DNA from: JASLQO01 sp002327525
GTDB lineage: Bacteria > Pseudomonadota > Gammaproteobacteria > Pseudomonadales > Azotimanducaceae
DNA length: 64,000 nucleotides
Direction of reading: 5' to 3'
Assembly (NCBI GenBank): GCA_030744435.1
Contig: JASLQO010000016.1
Coordinates: 31,774-95,773 of the forward strand
This document shows, one piece after another, positions 42,939-51,418 of this stretch (the stretch's first letter is position 1; every line of letters starts with the position of its first letter). Both the position numbers and the translations under genes were made by a program. Under the pieces are notes generated by a model. The model searched no databases, was not told the origin of the DNA, and saw only the letters and a list, made by a program, of their open reading frames with translations.

Positions 42939-44477
42939 TCAGGTTGCGGCGGACATGGCCTCGGCCACGCGTATGCGAGTGAAATTCTTCTCGCCGAGAT
43001 CGATGCCGAACAGGACGTTGCCAGGCCCCTGCCCTTCGGGCCGATAGGCGGATTCGGAGTCACGGACGCCCAGGTAAGCCTTCATACTGCGCGCCGCCTG
43101 CCGGCCCAGGCCCATGGCCAGGATCACGGTGGCGGCACCGGTGACGATATCTCCCCCGGCGTATACACCCGCCATGGATGTCGCCAGATCTTCGTCCACG
43201 TCGAGATAGCCCCATTGATTGAGCTTCAGTTTCGACGTTTGACCGAGTACGGGATTGGCGTTCGTACCAATGGCATACACCACCGTATCGGCCTCGAACT
43301 CGTATTCACTACCTTCGACTTCCACAGGCCGGCGCCGTCCGGATTCGTCCGGCTCTCCCAGTTCCATGCGGATGCAGCGCATGGCCCGTACCCTTCCGTC
43401 GTCATCGCCGAGTATTTCCAGGGGTGCGGTCAACCAGTGGAATTCGATTCCTTCCTCTTCGGTGTGGACGATCTCCTCTTCCCGCGCCGGGCTTTCGTCG
43501 CGAGTACGTCTGTAAACGCAGTAGACCTTCTCCGCGCCCAGACGCAGCGCCACGCGCATGGCATCCATCGCCGTGTTGCCGGATCCGATGACGGCGACGT
43601 GCTTGCCGAGGCCGAGCGGCGTGTCGTGGTGGGGAAAGTCGCCTGCACCCATCAGGTTGCATCGGGTCAGGAGTTCATTTGCCGATAGGACACCGTGCAG
43701 TGATTCACCCGGTATGCCCATGAATTTCGGGTAACCGGCTCCGCTGCCGATGAATACGCTGTGGAAGCCAAGTTCAGTCAGCATCTGTTCTATGGTGAAT
43801 AAGCGTCCCACCAGTGTGTTGCACTCGATTTTCACACCCATACGCGTGAGATTGCGCATCTCGGCGTCGATCACCTCGTTTGGCAGACGAAACTCGGGAA
43901 TGCCGTAGCGCAACACCCCGCCCGGGGCATGTAGAGCCTCGTAGATGGTGACGTCACAACCCGCTTTGGCCATGTCGGCGGCACAGGCGATGCCCGCGGG
44001 TCCCGAGCCGACGATACCGACCTTGAAGCCGTTGGGTTCGATATAGGGTTCGTTGGTCCACCCCTCGGCAAGAGCGAGATCTCCTATCCAGCGCTCGAGT
44101 CTGCCGATAGCAACCGGTTCCAGGGTGTCACCCACCGGACAGACACCCTCACATTGGTCTTCCTGCGGACACACACGGCCACAGATCGCGGGCAGCAGAT
44201 TGGCATCGCTCAGAATGTCGTACGAGCGTCTGTAGTTACCATCGGCGATGTTCTCGATGAAACCGACGATATCGATAGCCACGGGACAGCCCGGCACACA
44301 AGCGGGATCCGGGCACAGCAGACAGCGTTCTGCTTCCACCAGTGCGGCGTCTGTGTCAAAGCCGCACGCAACCTCTTTGAAATTCTGCACACGTTCATCG
44401 GCGTCGCGAACCGGCATTGGGGCGCGGTCCTGGGGTATGTTTCGGATCGTTTTCTTCTTTGCTCCTTTTTTTTCCAT
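42939..44477 (-). CDS. GltD/NfnB-like FAD and Fe-S oxidoreductase
   Basis: The 512-residue flavoprotein belongs to the glutamate synthase small-chain/NfnB family. The N-terminal Fe-S domain has C52, C55, C60, C64 (RCLLCPDPACVPGC) and C99, C103, C109, C113 (ICGRVCPQEDQCEGVC), room for two clusters. FAD (IVGSGPAGIACAADMAKAG) and NAD(P) (AVIGSGNTAMDAMRVALRLG) motifs follow. Adjacent to an NfnA-like gene, it most resembles NfnB, the subunit that bifurcates electrons between NADPH, NAD and ferredoxin, rather than a GltD partner of GltB. The N terminus is Lys-rich and short. Confidence 0.88.
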   Translation of the reverse strand: MEKKGAKKKTIRNIPQDRAPMPVRDADERVQNFKEVACGFDTDAALVEAERCLLCPDPACVPGCPVAIDIVGFIENIADGNYRRSYDILSDANLLPAICGRVCPQEDQCEGVCPVGDTLEPVAIGRLERWIGDLALAEGWTNEPYIEPNGFKVGIVGSGPAGIACAADMAKAGCDVTIYEALHAPGGVLRYGIPEFRLPNEVIDAEMRNLTRMGVKIECNTLVGRLFTIEQMLTELGFHSVFIGSGAGYPKFMGIPGESLHGVLSANELLTRCNLMGAGDFPHHDTPLGLGKHVAVIGSGNTAMDAMRVALRLGAEKVYCVYRRTRDESPAREEEIVHTEEEGIEFHWLTAPLEILGDDDGRVRAMRCIRMELGEPDESGRRRPVEVEGSEYEFEADTVVYAIGTNANPVLGQTSKLKLNQWGYLDVDEDLATSMAGVYAGGDIVTGAATVILAMGLGRQAARSMKAYLGVRDSESAYRPEGQGPGNVLFGIDLGEKNFTRIRVAEAMSAAT

Positions 44478-44518
44478 GCTCGCTCCTAAACGCGCCCGAT
44501 GACCGGGTTCGCTGTTAG

Positions 44519-45637
44519 CTACGTCCTCGGTGTGGCGCCGCTCTCTGTGGGTGACTGCCCTTGCTCCCAGACCTCGACCGCCTGACGCTCGTATGCTGTA
44601 AAACGCCGTAGCCGGCCCATCAGATCTTCGAAGTCGACGTCATGTGCGTTGAACTCAGGGCCATCGACGCAGGCGAATTTGGTCTCGCCAGCAACCTGCA
44701 CCCGGCAGCCGCCACACATCCCGGTACCGTCGACCATGATGGGATTCAGGCTCACGGTGGTCTCGATTCCCCGCGATCGGGTCGTTTCGGCGCAGGCCCT
44801 CATCATGATGGGGGGGCCGATGGCGACCACACGATCGATGTCGTCGTGCTGTTTCATGGCCAACTCGATGCCATCGGTAACCAGACCCTTTATGCCCGAG
44901 GAACCGTCGTCCGTGCAGATGATGAATTCGTCGCAGTACTCTCTGAATTTATCCTCCCAGAACGCGAGTTCCCGGTTTCTGAAACCCACAACGCCGATCA
45001 CATAGGCGCCACTGTTCTTGAATGCTCTGAGCTGCGGATAGATCGGTGCGACACCGAGGCCCCCTCCTACGCAGACCACCTTTCGCGCTCCCCCCAGGTC
45101 TGTCGGTATGCCCATGGGTCCCACCATGCTGAACAGCTTGAATCCCGGCGTGCATAGCTGCTGCATTTCGCGCGTGGTTTTCCCGACGGCCTGGACGACG
45201 AGTGTGATGGTGCCGCGACCTTCGTCGTAGTCCGCAATAGTCAGCGGTATGCGTTCTCCGCGCTCATGGGATATGACGATGACGAACTGACCGGGTGCCG
45301 CGGCCCGGGCCAGCATCGGGTGGTGGATCTCCAGCAGATAAGTCACATCAGAGAAGTCCTCTCGTCGTGTCACCTCGTGACCCGCAGCACCCGCATCCGG
45401 CGAGTATTGATATGGGCGATCGCCCGCTTCCGCCTGCTCGCGAGCCTCGGCGATACGCCCGCGCAGTTCCTGCACCGCGGCGTCGCGTGCAGCGAGGGCG
45501 GTGTCCAGATCGGAGGTGTGCAGAGAACGGCGGAGATCGTAGCCTAGAGCGTCACGAAGAGATCGTGGAACCGCGATCTTCACCCACCAGTGGTGATCGC
45601 GTTTGAAGAGGTACTTGGTGTCTTTCTGGTCAGCCAT
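44519..45637 (-). CDS. NfnA-like ferredoxin-NAD(P) reductase with integrase-type N-terminal domain
   Basis: Residues about 86-372 form the NfnA/sulfide-dehydrogenase-beta fold. PGQFVIV and RIPLTIADYD bind FAD, VCVGGGLGVAPIYPQLRAF binds NAD(P), and MCGGCRV (C308, C311) with C323 and nearby D303 provides a [2Fe-2S] site. Residues about 8-62 (KYLFKRDHHWWVKIAVPRS, LRRSLHTSDLDTALAARDAA) match the arm-type DNA-binding N terminus (DUF6538-like) of tyrosine recombinases, which is not part of this enzyme family. The ATG at 45637 has TAAGGT upstream and the frame is open throughout. It is first in the operon and probably couples NAD(H) to the OFOR. Confidence 0.85.
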   Translation of the reverse strand: MADQKDTKYLFKRDHHWWVKIAVPRSLRDALGYDLRRSLHTSDLDTALAARDAAVQELRGRIAEAREQAEAGDRPYQYSPDAGAAGHEVTRREDFSDVTYLLEIHHPMLARAAAPGQFVIVISHERGERIPLTIADYDEGRGTITLVVQAVGKTTREMQQLCTPGFKLFSMVGPMGIPTDLGGARKVVCVGGGLGVAPIYPQLRAFKNSGAYVIGVVGFRNRELAFWEDKFREYCDEFIICTDDGSSGIKGLVTDGIELAMKQHDDIDRVVAIGPPIMMRACAETTRSRGIETTVSLNPIMVDGTGMCGGCRVQVAGETKFACVDGPEFNAHDVDFEDLMGRLRRFTAYERQAVEVWEQGQSPTESGATPRT

Positions 45638-46115
45638 CGTACCTTACAGGATATTCGTGCACGATCCTCTTCCAATGACGATTAAGTAATGTACCTGCGC
45701 CCCACACGCACGGAAAAGGCGCAGCTCACCTGTACCTTACGCTAACAAATAGCCGATTTTTTTGGCGGAGTGTATACGTAAAGGTACGTAGTTCATTGGG
45801 GCTAACAGGTTGAATTTGGTTTCGCATAGGGGTCTTTTAATGTACGTTGTAGGTGAGATTCCTGAGTGGAGGCTTTGGAATTGGATCCTCGCGGTAAAGA
45901 TAAGGGTGAAGGTATTCGCGAGTACGTGAACGATCAGTTGCGCGATCGCGAACACATCTCTCTCTCCGACAAACAGCCAATCGTGCTGCATTTCGTTGAT
46001 CGGAAAAAACACTGCAACCGGAGCCACTCGGTTCCCAGGAACCTGATTTAGCACACCGGTCGCAGCCGGACATGACCCGCCTGGGCCGTGGCCTAGTACC
46101 TTGGCCCGGCACGAG
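45638..46115. other. AT-richer, largely gene-free segment
   Basis: This 478-nt gap, together with decayed DNA to 46740, interrupts the operon-dense layout. 45640-45860 is visibly poorer in G and C than its neighbours and has no gene. It should include the OFOR operon promoter, but I could not pin one down. From 45866 to 46051 a plus-strand frame reads LELDPRGKDKGEGIREYVND, then PIVLHFVDR. It looks protein-like but truncated and I cannot assign it. The segment may be a scar of past integration. Confidence 0.35.
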
Positions 46116-46270
46116 TCAGCCTTGTTCCTGACAATAAAGCTCCTGCAACGTCCATGGTTTCAGGCTTCGCCTACGCGGAGGTGGGACACAGCTCTGGATC
46201 TCGCCGCGTAAGCCATCGCATCCGTTCAGAAGGCATTCGGAGGCGGCTTGCACCAGAATTTCCCTCACCA

Positions 46271-46623
46271 TCAGCCGGAACCGCCATAACCGATAATCAA
46301 CTGCTCGCCCGCCGCGCGCGCCTGAACTTCGATGCGAATTAACAGATCGAGCAGGTCCCGCGCGGACCGCGATCGATGAGATCACTAAGGCTCACTAGGT
46401 GCGTGTCGTCGCCGGTCCAGTCGCGTTGCTGGTCAATGATGTCGACGGCCTAAAAAAGGGTGGTCAGTTCGTCGTATGTACCGTGCACGACCGCGAAAAC
46501 CACCACGCGTTCTACGTCCCGCCAATGATGAGCTTCTTGCGCCGGGACGGTCACTGACAGAGTGACGGACACGAACGAAACGGCCAGCGCGCTGGCGCGC
46601 CGAGTGTGTTTTCGTATCGTCAT
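46271..46623 (-). pseudogene. Secreted metallophosphoesterase, decayed
   Basis: The frame starts MTIRKHTRRASALAVSF (signal-like), then WRDVERVVVFAVVHGTYDELTTLF, where the metal-binding DVHG has become VVHG. An in-frame TAG at 46452-46450 follows, then DWTGDDTHLVSLSDLIDRGPR, which is the second metallophosphatase motif. A frameshift near 46360 moves the rest (LLDLLIRIEVQARAAGEQ) to another frame that ends at TGA 46271. The GNHE motif and the whole C-terminal half are gone. At least four lesions mark this as an old pseudogene of the calcineurin-like family. Confidence 0.75.
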
Positions 46624-46743
46624 AGCCCCCCGCGATCCTCCGCGGCGGAGACTAGCACAGACGCGGCAGTCAGAAATTGGCCATTGAACTCACGAGGCTT
46701 GTTTGACTACATTGTTTGCCTCGATGCTCACGAGGAGGAGCGG

Positions 46744-47139
46744 ATGACCACACAACTGGTATGTCTTCTGATCGGTATTTTTCTGCCTTATCTGTGGGCG
46801 GGTGTTTCGGTTCCCTTTCGCATGCGGCAGTTCGGGAACATGGATTACAAACATCCGCGCGTGCAAGGGGAACAACTCGTTGACCAGGGTGCCCGCGTAT
46901 GGGGCGCGCAATCCAATGCCTGGGAAGCGCTCGTGGTTTTTGGAATCGCGAATGGCGCGGCCTACATGACCGGAGTAGACCCGGCCGGGAATTGGGCAAT
47001 CGCCGCCATGGTCTGGATCGTTGCACGCCTGGGCCACGGTGTTTTTTACATCATGGGCGTGTCCGCACTTCGGGTGCTGTCATTCGTGACGGGAATGGCC
47101 ATGAGTATCTGGATTCTCTTGATGGCCCTGTGGGCCTAG
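46744..47139 (+). CDS. MAPEG-family membrane protein
   Basis: The 131-residue protein has four hydrophobic helices and the MAPEG hallmarks PRVQGEQLVDQGARVWGAQSNAWEAL and ARLGHGVFYIMGVSALR. Members are membrane-associated proteins in eicosanoid and glutathione metabolism; the bacterial ones have unknown substrates. The ATG at 46744 follows GAGGAGGAG. The SDR gene begins 41 nt downstream. Confidence 0.88.
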   Translation: MTTQLVCLLIGIFLPYLWAGVSVPFRMRQFGNMDYKHPRVQGEQLVDQGARVWGAQSNAWEALVVFGIANGAAYMTGVDPAGNWAIAAMVWIVARLGHGVFYIMGVSALRVLSFVTGMAMSIWILLMALWA

Positions 47140-47180
47140 CCTGACGAATAAGCATTTCAATACGAACAATGGAGTAAAGG

Positions 47181-47963
47181 GTGGGAGTCAATACGGAACT
47201 TTTCAATCTCAGTGGGCGTGTGGCGTTGTTGACCGGGGCCTCCAAGGGCATGGGCAAGTCCATGGCCGAGGGGCTCGCGGAGCACGGTGCGCGGGTCGTG
47301 GTCTCGAGTCGTAAGCTCGATCAGTGTGAGGCGACCGTGGCTGGGATTAACGACCGCTGTGGGGCCGGGTCGGCCATCGCGGTGGCGTGCAACATCGGCT
47401 ACAAGGAACAGCTAGAGGATCTGGTACGCGCCACGCACGATGCGTTCGGGAAGATCGACATTCTCGTCGGCAACGCCGGAGTGAATCCCTTCTATGGCTC
47501 CATGTCGGACATTCCGGATGGTGCGTTTGACAAGATCCTGTCGAGTAACGTTAAGTCCAACCACTGGTTGTGCCAGATGGTCGCGCCGGACATGATCGAG
47601 AGAGGGTGGGGTTCCATCATGATCACTTCGAGCACCGGGGCGTTCGCGCCATCCGATACGCTCGGTACCTACAATATCTCCAAGCTCGCGGACATAGCAC
47701 TCGTGCGTAACCTCGCACTCGAGTGGGGGCCGAGCGGCGTGCGCGTCAATGCTATCTGTCCGGGACTGGTCAGGACCGACTTCGCCAAGGCGTTGTGGGA
47801 CAACGAAGAAGCGGTGAAGCGGGTCAACGAGCAAACACCCCTGAGGCGGCTGGGCGAGTCGGAAGACTTCAAGGGCGTGGCCGTGTTCCTGGCATCCGAT
47901 GCGAGCGCGTACATGACTGGTCAGGCGGTGACCGTGTGCGGCGGTACGCACATGTGGCGCTGA
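47181..47963 (+). CDS. Short-chain dehydrogenase/reductase
   Basis: The 260-residue classical SDR has the cofactor loop LLTGASKGMGKSMAEG, NAGVN, the Ser of ITSSTGAF and the catalytic YNISK (Tyr and Lys). SSRKLDQ after strand two (Arg, Lys) favours NADP. The C-terminal SAYMTGQAVTVCGGTHMW is usual for family members acting on short acyl or keto substrates. The substrate is not predictable. The GTG start is preceded by GGAGTAAAGG. Confidence 0.92.
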   Translation: MGVNTELFNLSGRVALLTGASKGMGKSMAEGLAEHGARVVVSSRKLDQCEATVAGINDRCGAGSAIAVACNIGYKEQLEDLVRATHDAFGKIDILVGNAGVNPFYGSMSDIPDGAFDKILSSNVKSNHWLCQMVAPDMIERGWGSIMITSSTGAFAPSDTLGTYNISKLADIALVRNLALEWGPSGVRVNAICPGLVRTDFAKALWDNEEAVKRVNEQTPLRRLGESEDFKGVAVFLASDASAYMTGQAVTVCGGTHMWR

Positions 47964-47966
47964 GGA

Positions 47967-48257
47967 TTACACTGCGTATTGGTCCACCCTGGCTTGTGCT
48001 TGTATAACGCTCTTGCCCCGGCGAATGTTCGGATCGAGCCGGGTCGCTAGCGCCTCGGCTGCGAATCGAGTGGTCAGATCCTGCTAGGCCAAATCCTGTG
48101 CCCCTACCCAGCGTACGTTGTAGCGAACCGGGAAACCGAGTCCGTTGAAGTGGCAGGCGTACACGCGACACAGGTGATCCTGCTCTGGGATGGCTTTGCG
48201 CATTATGACGGAGCCGTCGCGCGTCTAGATTGCAAGCTGCTCGTCGGTCATCTTCAT
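47967..48257 (-). pseudogene. 96-codon frame with two in-frame amber codons, downstream of arfB
   Basis: Starting at an ATG three bases after the arfB stop, the frame reads MKMTDEQLAI*TRDGSVIMR, continues with HLCRVYACHFNGLGFPVRYN and VRWVGAQDLA*QDLTTRFA, and ends at TAA 47967. TAG codons are at 48227-48225 and 48086-48084. Base choice at third positions is GC-rich as in real genes, and the frame has no other break. It was probably a small gene co-transcribed with arfB. I do not recognise the family. Confidence 0.5.
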
Positions 48258-48260
48258 GGT

Positions 48261-48659
48261 TCAGTCCGGCTTCGGTTTGCGGCGCATCTGTTTGCGTTCG
48301 CCCTGTTTTTTTTTGGTGTCCAGACGCCGGGTTTTGGCGGCACGAGTAGGCTTGGTGGCGATCCGCCTTTTCGGAGTGCGTTTCGCGCGTTCCAGCATGT
48401 CTGCAAGGCGTTGCATCGCGTCCTCGCGGTTACGCACCTGAGATCTGAACCGGTCCGCAAACACGACGATCTCCCCGCGCTCGGTCAGGCGCTGGCCTGC
48501 TATGCGCCTGAGGCGTTCAGCCACTCCAGGCGACAGGCCGAGCTTGTCGATGCCCAGGTGTACCTGCGCGGCCGTCGCCACCTTGTTGACGTGCTGCCCA
48601 CCGGCGCCGCCAGACCTGACGTATTGAATGCGAACCGCATCCTCGAGTGACCGGACCAT
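48261..48659 (-). CDS. arfB: Alternative ribosome-rescue factor ArfB
   Basis: The 132-residue protein hydrolyses peptidyl-tRNA on stalled ribosomes. It has the release-factor GGQ motif in QYVRSGGAGGQHVNKVATAAQVHL and a long Lys/Arg-rich C-terminal tail (RAKRTPKRRIATKP and beyond) that in ArfB enters the mRNA channel. No codon-recognition domain is present, which separates it from RF1/RF2. The ATG at 48659 follows GGGGAGGGG at ideal distance. Confidence 0.93.
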   Translation of the reverse strand: MVRSLEDAVRIQYVRSGGAGGQHVNKVATAAQVHLGIDKLGLSPGVAERLRRIAGQRLTERGEIVVFADRFRSQVRNREDAMQRLADMLERAKRTPKRRIATKPTRAAKTRRLDTKKKQGERKQMRRKPKPD

Positions 48660-48751
48660 GTTGGTCCCCTCCCCGGCATTCGGTGATAATGCGCGGCGAT
48701 TATAGGGCAGGCTGGATTCAACCGATAAGTGCAATACGATGAGGGAGGAGG

Positions 48752-50332
48752 TTGAGCGAGGAGAACGCGGACGGGGATCCCGCGCCAGAAGATACCCCTG
48801 AAGCCGGCGTAGGCCTGGCGGTACGCCTGCTCGATCGAGTCGAGGCGCTCGGCAACAGACTACCGGACCCTGCGCTGCTGTTCGCGTTGCTCCTCGTGGT
48901 GGTGTGGCTGTGTTCCTGGGCTTTTTCGCACATCACGTTTTCGCATATCGACCCGCGCAGCGGAGAGCCGGTGGACGTCGTCAACCTGATGACGGGCGCG
49001 CAGTTCACGAGCTTCTTTTCCAGCATGGTCAGCACGTTCGTCACCTTTCATCCACTGGGCGTAGTGCTGCTCGCGATGCTTGGCATCGGCGTGGCGGATC
49101 ACTCCGGCTTCATCCGCACAGGGCTGAAGGGGCTGTTGAACATCGCTCCGGCGAGAATCATCACGCCGATGGTGCTGCTGATCGCCATCGTCAGCCACAG
49201 TGCGGTCGACGCGGGCTACGTGCTCGTCATACCGCTCGGTGCTGTGATCTTCCAGGCCGCCGGTCGCCATCCCTTAGCCGGAATCGCGGCTGCTTTTGCC
49301 GGTGTATCGGGCGGCTTCAGCGCCAATTTCGTTCCATCTGCGCTCGACCCGATGTTGCAGGGCATCAGTCAGGCTGCCGCACAGATCCTGGATCCGGCCA
49401 TCGTGTTGAATCCGCTCAACAACTGGTTTTTTACCTCGGCCTCGACTTTGTTGATCGTGGGCCTTGGCTGGTACGTGACAGACCGGATCGTGGAACCGCG
49501 GCTGTCCGGCACGGCAGTGGACGGCGAGCTGGCAGATGCGCCGGCTCTCGAGGCGCTCACTCCCGGGGAGCGCAAGGGGCTTACGTGGAGTCTCATTGCA
49601 GTGGGGATCGGCATGCTGGCGTTGTTTGCCAGCGTCTGGCCGGAGTCCTCCCCGTGGCGTGCGCCGGATGGGCAGATCGCCACATCGGCTGCTCCCCTGA
49701 TGCGCAGTATCGTAGCGCTGATCTTTCTCGTGTTCTTGCTCCCGGGTGTGGTGTACGGCTACGTTTCCCGCGCCTATCTCAGTCACCGGGACATCGTCGC
49801 CGGGATGACGCAGGCCATGAGCGGGCTCGGCTACTACCTGGTAATGGCGTTTTTTGCGGCACTGTTCATCGCCGAATTCTCACGCAGTAACCTCGGCGCG
49901 CTGCTGGCACTTGAGGGCGCTGCGCTGTTGAAGGCCGCGGCGATGCCGGCCGCCGTGACGGTGATCGGCGTGATCGTGATCACTGGGATCGTGAACCTGT
50001 TCGTCGGATCCGCATCGGCCAAGTGGGCCCTGCTTGCGCCCATACTGGTGCCGATGCTCATGCAACTCGGTATCTCCCCGGACCTCGCTCAGGCGGCCTA
50101 CCGGGTGGGCGATTCATCGACCAACATCATCACGCCGCTGATGCCCTATTTCCCGCTCGTCGTTGTGTTTTGTCAGCGCTATGTCAGGTCCACGGGCATT
50201 GGTACGGTCGTTGCCATGATGTTGCCGTTCTCCGTGGGCTATCTTGTCGTCTGGACAGTGTTTTTATTGCTGTACTGGTTCACCGGTCTGCCTCTGGGCC
50301 TGCAGGCGAGCTATTTGTACGCGTCCTATTAG
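48752..50332 (+). CDS. AbgT-family transporter
   Basis: The 526-residue membrane protein has about a dozen hydrophobic helices and the conserved AbgT features: RVEALGNRLPDPALLF at the N terminus, SHSAVDAGYVLVIPLGA, FSANFVPSALDPMLQG, GSASAKWALLAPILVPMLM and YRVGDSSTNIITPLMPYFPL. Family members import p-aminobenzoyl-glutamate or export sulfonamides. The TTG start has GGGAGGAG upstream. A broken mscS-like fragment follows. Confidence 0.93.
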   Translation: MSEENADGDPAPEDTPEAGVGLAVRLLDRVEALGNRLPDPALLFALLLVVVWLCSWAFSHITFSHIDPRSGEPVDVVNLMTGAQFTSFFSSMVSTFVTFHPLGVVLLAMLGIGVADHSGFIRTGLKGLLNIAPARIITPMVLLIAIVSHSAVDAGYVLVIPLGAVIFQAAGRHPLAGIAAAFAGVSGGFSANFVPSALDPMLQGISQAAAQILDPAIVLNPLNNWFFTSASTLLIVGLGWYVTDRIVEPRLSGTAVDGELADAPALEALTPGERKGLTWSLIAVGIGMLALFASVWPESSPWRAPDGQIATSAAPLMRSIVALIFLVFLLPGVVYGYVSRAYLSHRDIVAGMTQAMSGLGYYLVMAFFAALFIAEFSRSNLGALLALEGAALLKAAAMPAAVTVIGVIVITGIVNLFVGSASAKWALLAPILVPMLMQLGISPDLAQAAYRVGDSSTNIITPLMPYFPLVVVFCQRYVRSTGIGTVVAMMLPFSVGYLVVWTVFLLLYWFTGLPLGLQASYLYASY

Positions 50333-50352
50333 GAGTCAGTTTTAAAGGGAGC

Positions 50353-50744
50353 GTCGAAGAACAGATCAATCTGGTGGAGAACATCTACCGGGTGTTGGTG
50401 GAATTTCTGGTCAACTACTCGTTTCAGATCCTTGGTGCGCTGATGGTACTGGCCGCAGGTTTTCTGGGGGGCGATGGGTATCGGGGTGGTTGCTGCGTTT
50501 ACAGGAACGGCGCAACGTCGACGTGACGCTCCGGCAATTCATCGCGTCCTCCGTACGGCTGCTGATCATCGTCATGACGGGGATGGTCGCGCTCAACGGT
50601 CTCGGTGTGAACATCACACCGCTCATTGCCGCTCTCGGCGGTCAAGCGGGTGCTCGAGGTTATAACCGCGGGAGTATCTTCACTGCGGACGGCATGATGG
50701 TGGCTTCGATGATACAGGAAGGATTGATGCGCGTGCGGCCCTGA
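50353..50744 (+). pseudogene. Chimeric remnant: mscS 5' part fused to tesB 3' end
   Basis: The sequence VEEQINLVENIYRVLVEFLV, NYSFQILGALMVLAAGF matches the N terminus of a small MscS mechanosensitive channel; its first codon is GTC, not a start. Near 50465-50475 the frame shifts, and the channel continues as WLLRLQERRNVDVTLRQF and LNGLGVNITPLIAALGG. Near 50645 it switches to GYNRGSIFTADGMMVASMIQEGLMRV, the C terminus of an acyl-CoA thioesterase II. A deletion has thus joined two genes. None of it can be functional. Confidence 0.75.
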
Positions 50745-50763
50745 ACAGCGACGCAGGCTGTGC

Positions 50764-51300
50764 TCAGGTGTCGGACTGGCGGTCGAAAACCCGCTTGAAG
50801 ACGCGGGTTTTACCTTTGTTGGGGTTCAGCTTCACGGTCATCAGCAGGCGACCGTCTTTGCGCACCTCAAGGGTTCGTTTTACCTTGCGAGAAGTGGACT
50901 CGTAGTTTGAGGATAGTTTCTTCGACGACCACTGGCTGTGCGTGCCGCGGTAACGCCCTTTGCGGATCTTCTCCTTGTCCACGTCCACATAGGTCAGTAG
51001 CAACTCGCTGGCACTGGCGCGAGCGATTTTCATGACCTGACAGCGCAGCATATCGGGATTGGGCGGGGTATTGTCCGAACCAGGCTGTGCACTACCACCT
51101 ATGGGTACCGGAATACCTCCGATGTTGGTGTTGGCGGAAAACTTGCCGAGACCCTCCCACCAGCGCACGCCGGCAGCTTCCGGCTGAACCTCGGCGCTCA
51201 GATCGGGATTCACCGTCCAGATACCAAGGAAAATCGGCTCGTCCGCGGCAGACAATGCCAACGGCAGCGAGAGCAGAACGGCGAGGGTGATCGTTCGCAT
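50764..51300 (-). CDS. Secreted protein of unknown function
   Basis: The 178-residue protein has a signal peptide (MRTITLAVLLSLPLALSAAD) and a basic, soluble mature part with one Cys. The middle (GKFSANTNIGGIPVPIGG) and the strongly basic C terminus (KVKRTLEVRKDGRLLMTVKL) suggest a beta-rich fold. I do not recognise a family. It lies divergent from the glycerol ABC operon; the 118-nt gap shows no obvious promoter. Confidence 0.7.
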   Translation of the reverse strand: MRTITLAVLLSLPLALSAADEPIFLGIWTVNPDLSAEVQPEAAGVRWWEGLGKFSANTNIGGIPVPIGGSAQPGSDNTPPNPDMLRCQVMKIARASASELLLTYVDVDKEKIRKGRYRGTHSQWSSKKLSSNYESTSRKVKRTLEVRKDGRLLMTVKLNPNKGKTRVFKRVFDRQSDT

Positions 51301-51418
51301 GTCGATTCCGCAAGGACACGAGTCTGGATTCTAGCTATTTAACCTGAACGCTGGCCAACCGAGTCGAAGAATCTTGGGCCCCGCGACAGAAACGCACGCG
51401 CGACGGACGTGTGCGACA

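Noticed and set aside
42939..44477. gltD, glutamate synthase small subunit
   Set aside because: No gltB lies nearby, and an NfnA-like gene is adjacent, so an NfnB-like role fits better.
18872..48227. Reassignment or programmed readthrough of UAG as a general feature
   Set aside because: Several intact genes here (aroE, dsbA, polB, acyl-CoA dehydrogenase, glpT) end normally at TAG, and other broken genes show TAA, frameshifts or deletions. Ordinary decay is simpler; only a suppressor-tRNA search could reopen it.
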